Source of the DNA: a virus
Virus record (IMG/VR): IMGVR_UViG_3300037584_004099
Span: 1-27,117 of that record
Length of the DNA stretch: 27,117 bases
Strand: one strand, 5' to 3'
Position 1 is the first letter of the stretch; every line of letters starts with the position of its first letter. Below, one piece after another: positions 17,013 through 24,745 of this stretch. The notes under the pieces were generated by a model. That model was not told the origin of the DNA, made no database searches, and was given only the letters and a program-made list of their open reading frames with translations. A program made the position numbers and the translations under genes.

Positions 17013-18029
17013 TTATTTGTTGTATATACCAGCTAGTGTAGACCAGCGCTTTAAAACCGGATTACTATCACCATCGGATGTTTCAGACTCACGTCTTCCG
17101 CTTAGAACAACTGATGATTTTCTTGACACAGCTTCAGACAACGATTGTGGGGCTTTCTTAGATGAACTGCCCGCCATTGTCTTTTGAAGAGCTTCAAAAA
17201 TCAACTCTGCTTCTTTAACCGATTGTGCCTCAGTGACTAACTCAACAATTTTACTTTTTTGCTGCTCATTCAGGGAGGAGTCCTGTAGTACACGATTGGT
17301 ATACAACAACCTAGCGTTAGAGAGGTTAACCTCTTCCAAACGATTCTTAACTTTTACTAATAAATTCTTTAGATCTTTGTTTTGTTTTGTAAGTTCTTCA
17401 TTTTTCATTTCAAGCCTGTCGGTCTTGTATTCCAAACTTTCAAGATCTTCTTTGGAAACGCCATCTTCAGCGGGCGAGGCCACATACATTCCTGCCTCTT
17501 CCTCAGACTCAGCGACTTCCTCTTCGTCGTACTCTGCCACCATAGCTTGATCTTCTTTGTCTATGTCAACAGTCAAAATTTCTTTAAATATGTCAACAAG
17601 ATCAGACTCGTCAACTTCAATTTCATCATCGTCCCTGTTGCCAGGTTCAACTCCATCTTCTATGCTTACGTCAAGTCCAACTTCATCAGCGATTTCTTGG
17701 CGGTCAAGCTCAAAATCTGTCTCTTCTGGGTCCTCTTCGGACTCGGCAGCGGCGATTATTTGGTCTAAATCAACAACAACCACATCATCACCTTCTACAT
17801 CAGGATCATATGCCATCGGAATATCTAGATCATCACCGCCAGCTTCATCAGTGTCCATCTCGTCATCCATCCCAAGGTCCATTTCTTCATCTTGTTCTAG
17901 AATGCTCTGCATGGCTTGCTCAACTTCCGTTGAATATTTTTCAATTACGGCGCTTTCAGCGCTTTTCAGAGCAGCTTCTCGTAATTGAGACGCATCAATA
18001 ATGGCTTGTTCAAGCATAGAGTTAGACAT
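17013..18029 (-). CDS. gp22: Prohead core scaffolding protein, gp22-like
   Basis: A 338-aa protein starting at ATG 18029 with AGGGG about 10 nt upstream. It is extremely acidic from about residue 45 to 190 (runs of Asp and Glu such as EQDEEMDLGMDDEMDTDEAG). A coiled coil follows at about 195-245 (YKTDRLEMKNEELTKQNKDL), then a basic, Ser-rich tail. T4 gp22 (269 aa) is the main component of the prohead core and is degraded by the gp21 protease. Acidic helical composition, coiled coil and position immediately before the capsid gene all fit. The acidic middle part is longer than I would expect for T4. Assignment is by composition and position rather than strict sequence identity. Confidence 0.82.
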   Translation of the reverse strand: MSNSMLEQAIIDASQLREAALKSAESAVIEKYSTEVEQAMQSILEQDEEMDLGMDDEMDTDEAGGDDLDIPMAYDPDVEGDDVVVVDLDQIIAAAESEEDPEETDFELDRQEIADEVGLDVSIEDGVEPGNRDDDEIEVDESDLVDIFKEILTVDIDKEDQAMVAEYDEEEVAESEEEAGMYVASPAEDGVSKEDLESLEYKTDRLEMKNEELTKQNKDLKNLLVKVKNRLEEVNLSNARLLYTNRVLQDSSLNEQQKSKIVELVTEAQSVKEAELIFEALQKTMAGSSSKKAPQSLSEAVSRKSSVVLSGRRESETSDGDSNPVLKRWSTLAGIYNK

Positions 18030-18109
18030 AAATATATCCCCTTCGAAGAGAGTTAATCAAATTAAATAGTTGTGACAAACACAAATAGGACTTTTTTCTA
18101 CTTGTAATA

Positions 18110-18538
18110 TCAGTCTGAAACACCTGATCCAGTCGGTGTCAACATCTCACCGGAAGCAATATTTGTAATTTCAGCATAGATTTGATAATTCACAGTCTGT
18201 GCAGCAGTGGCATTTGAAATGTAAATATCTTTCATTCTGCCGTTCAAAGTAATTTGATTACTTCCTGTTAAGCCGCCGGGAGTTAGGGCACCAGAAACTG
18301 TTATAAAATGCCGGGTCGTCTCTGGAGTATTCATTGAACCTGTGGGAGCAAAAGAAATTCTTAGTGCGTGGGCACCGTGGTTTATGACAGTGACAGATTT
18401 TGCGATAGGATCAAAAGAATGAGGGTCTTGCTCACCAGCGCCCAGGGCGTCAGTTCCAGAAAGATATGGCAGCCCGGCCATCTGATACGATCCAACGTTA
18501 TTAACTCCTGGGGTTCCCCAATTAGCATTTCTACCCAT
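18110..18538 (-). CDS. Small beta-rich virion protein, head decoration candidate
   Basis: A 142-aa protein starting at ATG 18538. Its start overlaps the stop of the bS21-like gene (TAATG), and its ribosome binding site AGGAGGAG lies inside the Arg-rich tail codons of that gene. The N-terminus NNVGSYQMAGLPYLSGTDAL resembles a motif I recall from small proteins encoded near capsid genes in T4-related aquatic phages. The rest is predicted beta strands (SVTVINHGAHALRISFAP, KDIYISNATAAQTVNYQIYA) without charge clusters or membrane segments. Size, strand-rich composition, strong ribosome binding site and position before scaffold and capsid suggest an abundant capsid-surface protein. No enzymatic motif. 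The decoration role is inference; another small structural role is possible. Confidence 0.65.
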   Translation of the reverse strand: MGRNANWGTPGVNNVGSYQMAGLPYLSGTDALGAGEQDPHSFDPIAKSVTVINHGAHALRISFAPTGSMNTPETTRHFITVSGALTPGGLTGSNQITLNGRMKDIYISNATAAQTVNYQIYAEITNIASGEMLTPTGSGVSD

Positions 18539-18834
18539 TATCTTCTCCTCCTAGAACGTTTGGCAGTTCTCTTACTACTAGGATTAAATAGTTCGTCTCT
18601 ATCTCTATTGACCTTATCAATTACTCTTTGCCTGTTTGCTTTCTTTTCTGATTTAAGCACAGATGGTTTCTTAAATCGTGTTCTAGATCTAAATTCTTCC
18701 ACGATACCTTCTTTCTTTGCTTTCTTGATAAACTTTCTGACCATTCTCTCGTTATTATCACCACACTCTTGTGCGGTTACAGTGATACAGCCACTTATAT
18801 TTTTCTGGAATTTCTTGTTTCTTTGTTTTCTCAT
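18538..18834 (-). CDS. Ribosomal protein bS21-like protein with Arg-rich tail
   Basis: A 98-aa, strongly basic protein. I take the ATG at 18834, 5 nt after the preceding stop, with AAGAAAG upstream; a TTG at 18861 would add 9 residues. The central ~50 residues align by eye with bacterial bS21: ERMVRKFIKKAKKEGIVEEF matches the E. coli segment beginning ALRRFKRSCEKAG, and RTRFKKPSVLKSEKKANRQR matches [20 protein letters not shown]. The protein then continues ~30 residues into a tail ending KRSRRRR. bS21 binds the small ribosomal subunit near the mRNA exit and anti-Shine-Dalgarno region. Phage copies are known and are thought to redirect host ribosomes. Location among head genes also allows a virion or RNA/DNA-binding role. 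The TAA overlaps the next start, so translation is coupled. Confidence 0.78.
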   Translation of the reverse strand: MRKQRNKKFQKNISGCITVTAQECGDNNERMVRKFIKKAKKEGIVEEFRSRTRFKKPSVLKSEKKANRQRVIDKVNRDRDELFNPSSKRTAKRSRRRR

Positions 18835-18838
18835 TTTA

Positions 18839-19234
18839 TTACTTTCTTGTTTTGGAGGCAACTGCTGCCCAATTACCCATTCCTGGGAGGTTAGTTATAT
18901 CAACACCCGAGTCCCCAGGTGGTAGCCCACTAAGTGGACCTCTACCGGACTCTGGTATTGGTTGAGTTCCCTCAAATAACTGAGGGTTTGAAAATTTGCT
19001 CTTAACGTCGTCATATGCATTGGATCCGATAGCGTCAAGAACTCTTTTTTTAGATTCTATCATTTGTGTTGATTGTCGTGATGGCGTTTTACGCTCTTGT
19101 TCGAACATTGGCTTTGTTGGCGCAGAGGTCAACCCTTGGGCTACCTCTGTGATAATACCAGAAAGAACACCCTCTTCAAAGATTACCTCTTTGACACATT
19201 CTTTAATAATATTTTTGAGTTCCGATTTTTTCAT
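18839..19234 (-). CDS. Small uncharacterised head-module protein with amphipathic N-terminus
   Basis: A 131-aa protein starting at ATG 19234 after GGAAAGAG. The first 30 residues (KKSELKNIIKECVKEVIFEE) form a charged amphipathic helix of the kind found at the N-terminus of several small marine-phage virion proteins. The remainder is Pro/Gly/Ser-rich and probably unstructured (GRGPLSGLPPGDSG). It sits between the fibre-like protein and the bS21-like protein, 12 nt after the former's stop. It has no cysteine pairs, membrane segments or catalytic motifs. A prohead-core or internal head component is a reasonable guess because the helix resembles assembly tags and the operon is a head operon; I do not know its function. 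Confidence 0.65.
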   Translation of the reverse strand: MKKSELKNIIKECVKEVIFEEGVLSGIITEVAQGLTSAPTKPMFEQERKTPSRQSTQMIESKKRVLDAIGSNAYDDVKSKFSNPQLFEGTQPIPESGRGPLSGLPPGDSGVDITNLPGMGNWAAVASKTRK

Positions 19235-19246
19235 CTCTTTCCTTTC

Positions 19247-20476
19247 TTATTTAACTTGGTGCCAGGCCTGGTGTGCGCCCTCGCTAATCCAAACATATTC
19301 AGTTGCGGTTACTCCAGCATCATTGTTAAGGCTATCAAAAGTGCCACTTATGAGTCCCGAAGGTAGAATGAAGACATTGTTAGTAGTTGTTTTAACAATT
19401 AGTGAGAGCCTTGTGCCAGAATCATTCCCTCTAGGAAAAGCTAGATCGTGAACTTCCATTCCCCCGCCCATATCAAAGCCGTTAATTGAGTCTGCATCTA
19501 ACAATATGGTACCAGAGGCCACAGTTAAACTGCTATTTGTGCCACTTCCAAGATCTTGTTCTTTTACTTGGGTAACATAAAATTGTGAAGTGGTTGTGCC
19601 TGCTACTTTTGCGTTTCCAGAAACCTCCAGTGGATGTGTTGGAACTTTGGTGTGAAGACCTATAAAGCCATTGCTACCCTCGATAGTGATGCGGGCCTTA
19701 TTAGTGCCATTAGTTTGATCGGTTGCTATTTGAAATGGTCGGGCACCGGCAGCATTAGGACAGTGGGCATTAAGGAAGAAAGCATTTGCAAGAGAATCAG
19801 TAAATGAAGCATTTGCGTCGCCTTCCATAGCAATACTAGCCAGGCGATTTGCTCTAGAATTAGAGTTCTGTCCATCCTGATAAAAGTCTATGTAAGGATT
19901 ATCATTTTCACCAGAGTTGTCACTATCCGCAGCTAGTCTGATTCCAACATCAGCAGAACCCATTAGGCGAAGACAACTCTCTACTCCAGTTCGCTCTTGA
20001 ATGTCAAGTGAAAAAAGCGGCTGGTTAGTACCAATACCGATACGATTATTTGCGCCATCGACATGAAACATGTTTGCGTTGTTATTGGTTTCTACCCGAA
20101 AATCAATATCAACCCCTTCCTCATTAAAAGTTATTTCGTTATTAGTACCCTGAGTGATATCAATAAAATTAACTCCGCCGGCTTGGATGTTTATGTCGTC
20201 GGTGGTAAAATTAATAAAGGTGTCATCATCACCTCTGTGGTAGATAAACTGACCAACTTCCATGCTTCCACCAACAGATAATTTGTAGCTTGGATCAGCA
20301 ACACCAAGTCCGACACGACCGTTTGCTAAGAAAAATACATTTTCATTTAACTGAAGAGTGCCCGTAACTTGATGTAGGTCGCCATCGCTATTTCCTAGCT
20401 TTGTGTCGCCATCGGCCTCAAGCCGAATTGCGAATCCCTGTCCACCACTACCACTAGCACCAAAACCGGCTGACAT
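19247..20476 (-). CDS. Fibre-like virion protein with GIGT-type repeats
   Basis: A 409-aa protein starting at ATG 20476, one base after the protease stop. Three copies of the phage fibre repeat G-x-(I/V)-G-(I/L)-x-T/V-x-x-P-x-x-x-L-x-(V/I) are visible: GRVGLGVADPSYKLSVGG at 53-70, NRIGIGTNQPLFSLDIQE at 144-161, and GFIGLHTKVPTHPLEVSG at 270-287. Between the first two lies the common fibre stretch HRGDDDTFINFTTDDINIQA with FNEEGVDIDFRVET. All are typical of trimeric beta-helical tail fibres of aquatic phages. There is no C-terminal S74 intramolecular chaperone; it ends with a short WISEGAHQAWHQ segment. Placement between protease and scaffold genes, not with baseplate genes, hints at a head fibre or collar fibre. 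Receptor binding is inferred. Confidence 0.78.
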   Translation of the reverse strand: MSAGFGASGSGGQGFAIRLEADGDTKLGNSDGDLHQVTGTLQLNENVFFLANGRVGLGVADPSYKLSVGGSMEVGQFIYHRGDDDTFINFTTDDINIQAGGVNFIDITQGTNNEITFNEEGVDIDFRVETNNNANMFHVDGANNRIGIGTNQPLFSLDIQERTGVESCLRLMGSADVGIRLAADSDNSGENDNPYIDFYQDGQNSNSRANRLASIAMEGDANASFTDSLANAFFLNAHCPNAAGARPFQIATDQTNGTNKARITIEGSNGFIGLHTKVPTHPLEVSGNAKVAGTTTSQFYVTQVKEQDLGSGTNSSLTVASGTILLDADSINGFDMGGGMEVHDLAFPRGNDSGTRLSLIVKTTTNNVFILPSGLISGTFDSLNNDAGVTATEYVWISEGAHQAWHQVK

Positions 20477-20477
20477 T

Positions 20478-21074
20478 TTAGTCTCCTATAACATCATTTA
20501 AAGCACGATTAATTCTATCTGCTTTAGTTAGGTTAGTTTTAATTTCTTTACCCTCCGCAACCAAGAAAGCGCCGCTAGTGCTTGGCTCGGATACCAAATC
20601 AAAACACAGCAACTGAAAATCATCTTCGACCATGGTCGTGCCACCTTCCTGTCGTGTCGAACCCAGCCCACGACTGGATATACCCAATTGAACTCCACCT
20701 TTTACAAGTTGCTTGGCGACCTGGCCAGCGGGCGTATCAAGAATTTTTAACTTGCCCATCACGTCGTCACCATCCCACCAAACCTCAGTTACCAAATGAC
20801 TAGCATTTTTAAGTTCTACAACAGAACTATCTGGGTGGTCAAGTTCACCAATGGCTCGCCCTTCTTTTACAAGTTTTGTATAGTTTTTCATTTCTCGCTC
20901 AAGAATTGGTCGTGGGTAAATGCGACCGTTACCATTCTTTGCATCAGCAGCTTGTATTTTGCCTGCCAAAACGAGGTGAATACCATTTTTATTACCTTCA
21001 CGCTCGTCTTCTGTGAGAAGATCGTCACTGTAATCTAGATTCATAAACTCTTGAAGCACATATTTCTTAGTCAT
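20478..21074 (-). CDS. gp21: Prohead core maturation protease, gp21-like
   Basis: A 198-aa serine protease starting at ATG 21074 with a strong AAGGAG. The domain starts GIHLVLAGKIQAADAKNGNG with RIYPRPILEREM near 51-62, the substrate-groove pattern of the T4 gp21 / U9 prohead protease family. Catalytic residues visible are His80 in GELDH and a Ser in GISSRG at 133 or 134; a third residue is likely the Asp of LLCFDLVSEPS near 155-165. Length is close to T4 gp21 (212 aa). It cuts scaffold, capsid and core proteins at L-x-E or I-x-E sites when the prohead matures. It is preceded by a 7-bp hairpin and followed, after a 1-nt gap, by the fibre-like gene. Confidence 0.93.
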   Translation of the reverse strand: MTKKYVLQEFMNLDYSDDLLTEDEREGNKNGIHLVLAGKIQAADAKNGNGRIYPRPILEREMKNYTKLVKEGRAIGELDHPDSSVVELKNASHLVTEVWWDGDDVMGKLKILDTPAGQVAKQLVKGGVQLGISSRGLGSTRQEGGTTMVEDDFQLLCFDLVSEPSTSGAFLVAEGKEIKTNLTKADRINRALNDVIGD

Positions 21075-21089
21075 TTTTATCTCCTTAGA

Positions 21090-21108
21090 GTGCGGGCGCT
21101 ACCCGCAC
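21090..21108 (-). other. GC-rich hairpin directly upstream of the protease ribosome binding site
   Basis: Perfect inverted repeat GTGCGGG / CCCGCAC, 7 bp with a 5-nt loop, within the 41-nt gap between membrane-protein and protease genes. There is no U run after it on the minus strand; instead the AAGGAG ribosome binding site follows at once. It may tune protease translation, block upstream decay or mark RNA processing. Confidence 0.55.
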
Positions 21109-21115
21109 GATACTG

Positions 21116-21460
21116 CTACCCCTGCAACAATTGGTTACTGGTCTTAGCATCCATTTTTGCGTCCACATTCCTTTTAGTTCTGTATTCATGCTGGAATCCT
21201 CCGTCAGATATTAGCATACATAACGCATATGACGTGCCAGAAGACAACCATCCCATCACAAGGGCATTGACTAAAGATACGTCAAATGTAAATAGTTCGG
21301 TAAAAGGGTTTAGGAGCACAAGAAGAACACCAACCCAAAAGCCAACACACATTGGGCAATGAAAAAAATGGTGAGTTGGTCTTAATTTATCAAATAGAGT
21401 AGAGAATACGAGTATCTGGGTAAGACCATAGCTCGCTAGAATAAAGTAAACTAATTCCAA
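21116..21460 (-). CDS. Small membrane protein with CxxC motif (DUF1360-like), TTG start
   Basis: A 114-aa protein. Start is a TTG at 21460, supported by GAGG about 6 nt upstream; the ATG at 21471 is in another frame and soon hits a stop. Three hydrophobic helices lie near 3-21, 40-58 and 60-84. HCPMCVGFWVG at 34-44 has the C-P-x-C-x-G-F/W motif that I associate with DUF1360-type membrane proteins. The C-terminal 30 residues are charged and soluble. It is the only clear multi-pass membrane protein in the window. T4 starts prohead assembly at the inner membrane with help of gp40, so a membrane-anchoring role for the portal or core is conceivable. That is inference; the DUF has no known function to me. 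Confidence 0.7.
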   Translation of the reverse strand: MELVYFILASYGLTQILVFSTLFDKLRPTHHFFHCPMCVGFWVGVLLVLLNPFTELFTFDVSLVNALVMGWLSSGTSYALCMLISDGGFQHEYRTKRNVDAKMDAKTSNQLLQG

Positions 21461-21471
21461 GGTGCCCTCAT

Positions 21472-22023
21472 CTAATATAAGTAGCCATACCCAACAAAAC
21501 TGTAAGGTATGTCGTAACTTCTAGATCTTCCGTAAGGAGTTTCTTCCTCCGGAGTAATTTCTCCAAGCTCGGTTGTCTCGGATTCCTCTGGGTCCGTAAA
21601 TCTATCCTCAATGTGCTTGTCATATTGTGCTGACTTGATTTCTTCCCCGAGGCTTTTCTTAATATATTTCTCTATTTCAAGTAAAGCAACTTGAATATTG
21701 TCAATACCCTCGGGTGCATCTTCTATTTTTGCTTCCAAGACACCAAATTTTAAGCCACCTTGAATCATATTGTGGCTTATCACTCCACCCTCCTCCAAAG
21801 ACTGCATCAAATCTCTCTGATAACTATAGATGTTGGAGTTGTCACCCGAATACATTTTTGGTATAGCAGAAACTGAACCCGCTTTGGGGGACACAACAAT
21901 ATTCATTTTTTCATGATCTAAAATTAGAATATTTCCGTCAAGTGTTTTACGGATTTGTAGTTCAATTGTGGCCTGAGGTGGTTTTGGCGGCTCAGGCTTA
22001 TTTATCTTAATTTTCAGCGTCAT
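21472..22023 (-). CDS. Uncharacterised head-module protein
   Basis: A 183-aa protein starting at ATG 22023, overlapping the preceding gene by 17 nt. The N-terminus is Pro/Lys-rich (KINKPEPPKPPQ), followed by a mixed region with ELQIRKTLDGNILILDHEKM strands, a helical middle (NIQVALLEIEKYIKKSLGEE), an acidic patch near 140-160 and a Tyr-rich end. No membrane segment, cysteine pair or catalytic motif. It lies between another unknown and the membrane protein, in the part of the operon where T4 carries prohead core genes 67 and 68. The sequence shows no clear similarity to those, so a core or connector-associated role is only positional inference. Confidence 0.7.
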   Translation of the reverse strand: MTLKIKINKPEPPKPPQATIELQIRKTLDGNILILDHEKMNIVVSPKAGSVSAIPKMYSGDNSNIYSYQRDLMQSLEEGGVISHNMIQGGLKFGVLEAKIEDAPEGIDNIQVALLEIEKYIKKSLGEEIKSAQYDKHIEDRFTDPEESETTELGEITPEEETPYGRSRSYDIPYSFVGYGYLY

Positions 22024-22840
22024 CGGATTCGTATTCTCTTACTAAAGTCTGAAGTTTTAGAACCTTTTTAAGGTCTGCCTCTGTTATACTTGAAACATCA
22101 AACGATCCAATCTTCTCTAATACGACTTTAGTGCTATTGAGCATTTCCTCGTCAGACTTAACTTCTTCAAGTGTCAAAGACTGTTCGACTTTATCTCTTA
22201 TTCTGCTTAATTCTTCTACAAGGTGAATTTGAAAGTCAGCATAATTATCCCCTAACGAAACAATATACTTATTTAACAAGTCACGTTGCTCGGGTAACAA
22301 TTCTTTATATTTATCATTGTAATTTTTGACAAAGCTGCTAACAACTAAATTATCAACTGGCTTCATAGCGCCCTCTTGTATGGTTTCCCCTGAAGACAAT
22401 GAATCTAAAACTTCGTTTTCCAAAATAACACGCTTATTAACCGGGGTGCTGGAATTAAATATCTGGCTAACTGTTGCAAAGCTTTTATAGTTTGGTACAA
22501 AGTTTGAAAAAACAGAAGACCCAAGCTCTTGATTTATTGTTTTAATAAGTTTACTTTGTTCATTAAAGATCTGGTTGGGGGAAAGCTTTTCGTGTTCTGC
22601 CCGAACATGAAATATCATCTTTTCTGCGGTGTACTTGTCCAATTCTTTGGTTTCGATAAGTGCTTTATAACATTTCAGTTCTTTGCTCAAGACAGAGCCA
22701 TTTGAAAAATGCTCCTTTATTATACTAACAATTTTATTCTTTCTATTAGCGTTCTTAGTTACAATGGCTTTTGTGACCTCTCTAATAAGAGCCTCGAAAA
22801 CAAAAGCAGTGTTTCTTTTCTTATTGTGTTTAGTTCTCAT
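22007..22840 (-). CDS. Uncharacterised portal-adjacent head protein
   Basis: A 277-aa protein starting at ATG 22840, overlapping the portal stop by 11 nt. The N-terminal KHNKKRNTAFVFEALIREVT motif (about 4-23) is familiar from conserved unnamed proteins beside the portal in T4-related aquatic phages. The remainder is helical and charged, with Leu-rich segments near 60-110 and 180-275 and no membrane stretch or Cys pairs. Coupling to the portal gene by overlap suggests stoichiometric expression. Candidate roles are prohead core or internal head protein; I know of no experimental function. Codon use is AT-rich (AGA for Arg, TTT for Phe), like other moderately expressed genes here. Confidence 0.72.
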   Translation of the reverse strand: MRTKHNKKRNTAFVFEALIREVTKAIVTKNANRKNKIVSIIKEHFSNGSVLSKELKCYKALIETKELDKYTAEKMIFHVRAEHEKLSPNQIFNEQSKLIKTINQELGSSVFSNFVPNYKSFATVSQIFNSSTPVNKRVILENEVLDSLSSGETIQEGAMKPVDNLVVSSFVKNYNDKYKELLPEQRDLLNKYIVSLGDNYADFQIHLVEELSRIRDKVEQSLTLEEVKSDEEMLNSTKVVLEKIGSFDVSSITEADLKKVLKLQTLVREYESDDAEN

Positions 22841-24743
22841 TGTTTTTTTCCAAATCCCTGATCAATCGAAGTACATCGTTGTTTGATTCCCTTAATAGAG
22901 TCTCTTCACGATCTAGTGCTTCACCAACCGTTCCCCTTGATAAAGGTCTCATTTCGCCTGCCCACCCTTTATATAGGTTTCTATCAGAGCTAGATGCCAC
23001 GCTATCTCCTGCACTAGCTAAATAACTTCTCAATCTTGCGCCGGCACGGCGGCCGTCAAGCGTTACCTTTTCATAGCCGTTATCGTTTCTTTGACCTGGT
23101 TCTGGTTCTGCCAGTAAAGGACCTTCGTCGGCTGGCTCATCGGCGGCTGGTATTTCGTCAGTCGCTGCGTCGAGGCTTTGGTCTGCCCCAAGATCGTCAC
23201 CACCGAGGTCACCGCCTGCTTCACCTGCTCCTGCACCGGCTGTAACGGCAGCAGTCATCGCCTCACCAGCGGCGGTGCCAATTGACTCCATAGAGGCCGT
23301 GTGCTTAGAGTCGCCATACTGTTCAAACATAATTCGTTCGACTTCATCATCATCAAGCTTGAATATATTTTTGTAAATCCATCGTTTGGAGAAATACCCA
23401 TCAGTCGCTGCACCAGCTATTTCAAACTTAGTTCTAAAATGTTCAAGCTCTTGCAATTCAGCGATCTTAGATGGATTATTCAAAGTCAACTTAAAGTTAG
23501 TTAGATCGTTATTCCTATAGCCCAAAGTAAACAAGTGAATAATACACAACTTTTCTAGCTCAGCTAAGACCACCCGCTGTAATCTTTGGATAGTCCTTGC
23601 AAAACGAATATCTTTTTGCGCTAAGGTGGTTTTGTCCTCCATCGCATCAGACTGAGCCAAATATGCTTTTGGTACCTTAAGTGCTGAAAACAACTTGTCT
23701 CTCAAATAATTAACATCGTCGATGTCACCAGTGAAAGAGCCACCAGCCAGTGTTTCAATACGAGAAGATTGTCCTGCTCGCACCGGAATGTAGTAATCTT
23801 CATCGATGCTCATAGCATTGTATCTAAGGTCAACTCTGCCTGTGTCGGCATCAACAATTTGATTTCTCTTCATCTGAGTCTTTACTTGCTCGATATACAT
23901 TTCAACATCCTCAGCAGGGATGTTCCCGACATCAATGTAAAAAACTCGACGCTCAGGAGAACGAACAATTCTGTAGGCCATCATTGCGTCTTCTAAGAGT
24001 GTTAACTGTCTCCAAATTCTTCTAGAGGGTTCCAACACAGAAGTTCCATAGGGGACGTATTTATCGTTCCCCAAAACTCTAAAATGGGCTATTTGCCAAT
24101 TTTCGAACGTGACACCAGGCTGGGAATCTCCCGACCAATAATATTGAACATAGTTTGGATTTGTTGGATCTTTTCCTTCTAGTCTCTCGACTTCACGGAC
24201 AGGAAGCGGTATGACATTAGTAACTCCCAAATCATCATCAACGTCCAGATATAAATAATAGTCCCCAAACTTACACATACTACGAGCCCAACCAAAAAGG
24301 TTTGACTCAACATTTAGAACAGTATATAAAAGAGTATTAATTATTTCCTTTATTTCTCTGTTGTGGCACTCAATGTGAACCAAGGGGTTTATTTCAGAGG
24401 ATGTTGTTATCTCATCAGCGTAAACATCCAAAGCAGAAGCGATCTCAGGCATATATTCCATTTGATCAAAGTCAGTATAGCGCAACTGCTTATCCCTATT
24501 CAGCAGGACCTTGCTCTGTAGTCCAGAAAAGGGGTTGTAGTATTCTTTTTTCTTAAATTCTTTACCATTTGCAGTTGTAAACTTATATTTTGTAACAGTC
24601 CTGGCCGTTGTTCTTGTAACAGTAGGCTGATTGTAATCAACTAATGGACCACTAAACAACCTTGTAAGTCTTTTAAACAAAGTGGACTGTTGATTCCGAG
24701 GATTGTTTTGATCACTCTTGTGTTGGTTACTATTATCTGACAT
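22830..24743 (-). CDS. gp20: Portal vertex protein, gp20-like
   Basis: A 637-aa protein starting at ATG 24743, two bases after the terL stop, with AGGGG upstream. T4 gp20 is 524 aa. The conserved portal core includes MPEIASALDVYADEI near 98-112, IRVSPERR-type YRIVRSPERRVFYIDVGNIP near 254-273, and LRDKLFSALKVPKAYLAQ near 345-362. The C-terminal extension from about residue 490 to 550 is low complexity, rich in Ala, Gly, Asp and Glu, and is followed by a Lys/Arg-rich tail. The dodecamer at one vertex starts prohead assembly, docks the terminase and becomes the neck attachment. The flexible acidic tail is absent from T4 and probably lies inside or beside the crown. Identification is secure. Confidence 0.93.
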   Translation of the reverse strand: MSDNSNQHKSDQNNPRNQQSTLFKRLTRLFSGPLVDYNQPTVTRTTARTVTKYKFTTANGKEFKKKEYYNPFSGLQSKVLLNRDKQLRYTDFDQMEYMPEIASALDVYADEITTSSEINPLVHIECHNREIKEIINTLLYTVLNVESNLFGWARSMCKFGDYYLYLDVDDDLGVTNVIPLPVREVERLEGKDPTNPNYVQYYWSGDSQPGVTFENWQIAHFRVLGNDKYVPYGTSVLEPSRRIWRQLTLLEDAMMAYRIVRSPERRVFYIDVGNIPAEDVEMYIEQVKTQMKRNQIVDADTGRVDLRYNAMSIDEDYYIPVRAGQSSRIETLAGGSFTGDIDDVNYLRDKLFSALKVPKAYLAQSDAMEDKTTLAQKDIRFARTIQRLQRVVLAELEKLCIIHLFTLGYRNNDLTNFKLTLNNPSKIAELQELEHFRTKFEIAGAATDGYFSKRWIYKNIFKLDDDEVERIMFEQYGDSKHTASMESIGTAAGEAMTAAVTAGAGAGEAGGDLGGDDLGADQSLDAATDEIPAADEPADEGPLLAEPEPGQRNDNGYEKVTLDGRRAGARLRSYLASAGDSVASSSDRNLYKGWAGEMRPLSRGTVGEALDREETLLRESNNDVLRLIRDLEKNNEN

Positions 24744-24745
24744 TT

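Noticed and set aside
17557-17988. Ser-rich plus-strand open frame of 143 codons
   Set aside because: It is the antisense of the Asp/Glu-rich scaffold; long Ser runs are the mirror of acidic codons.
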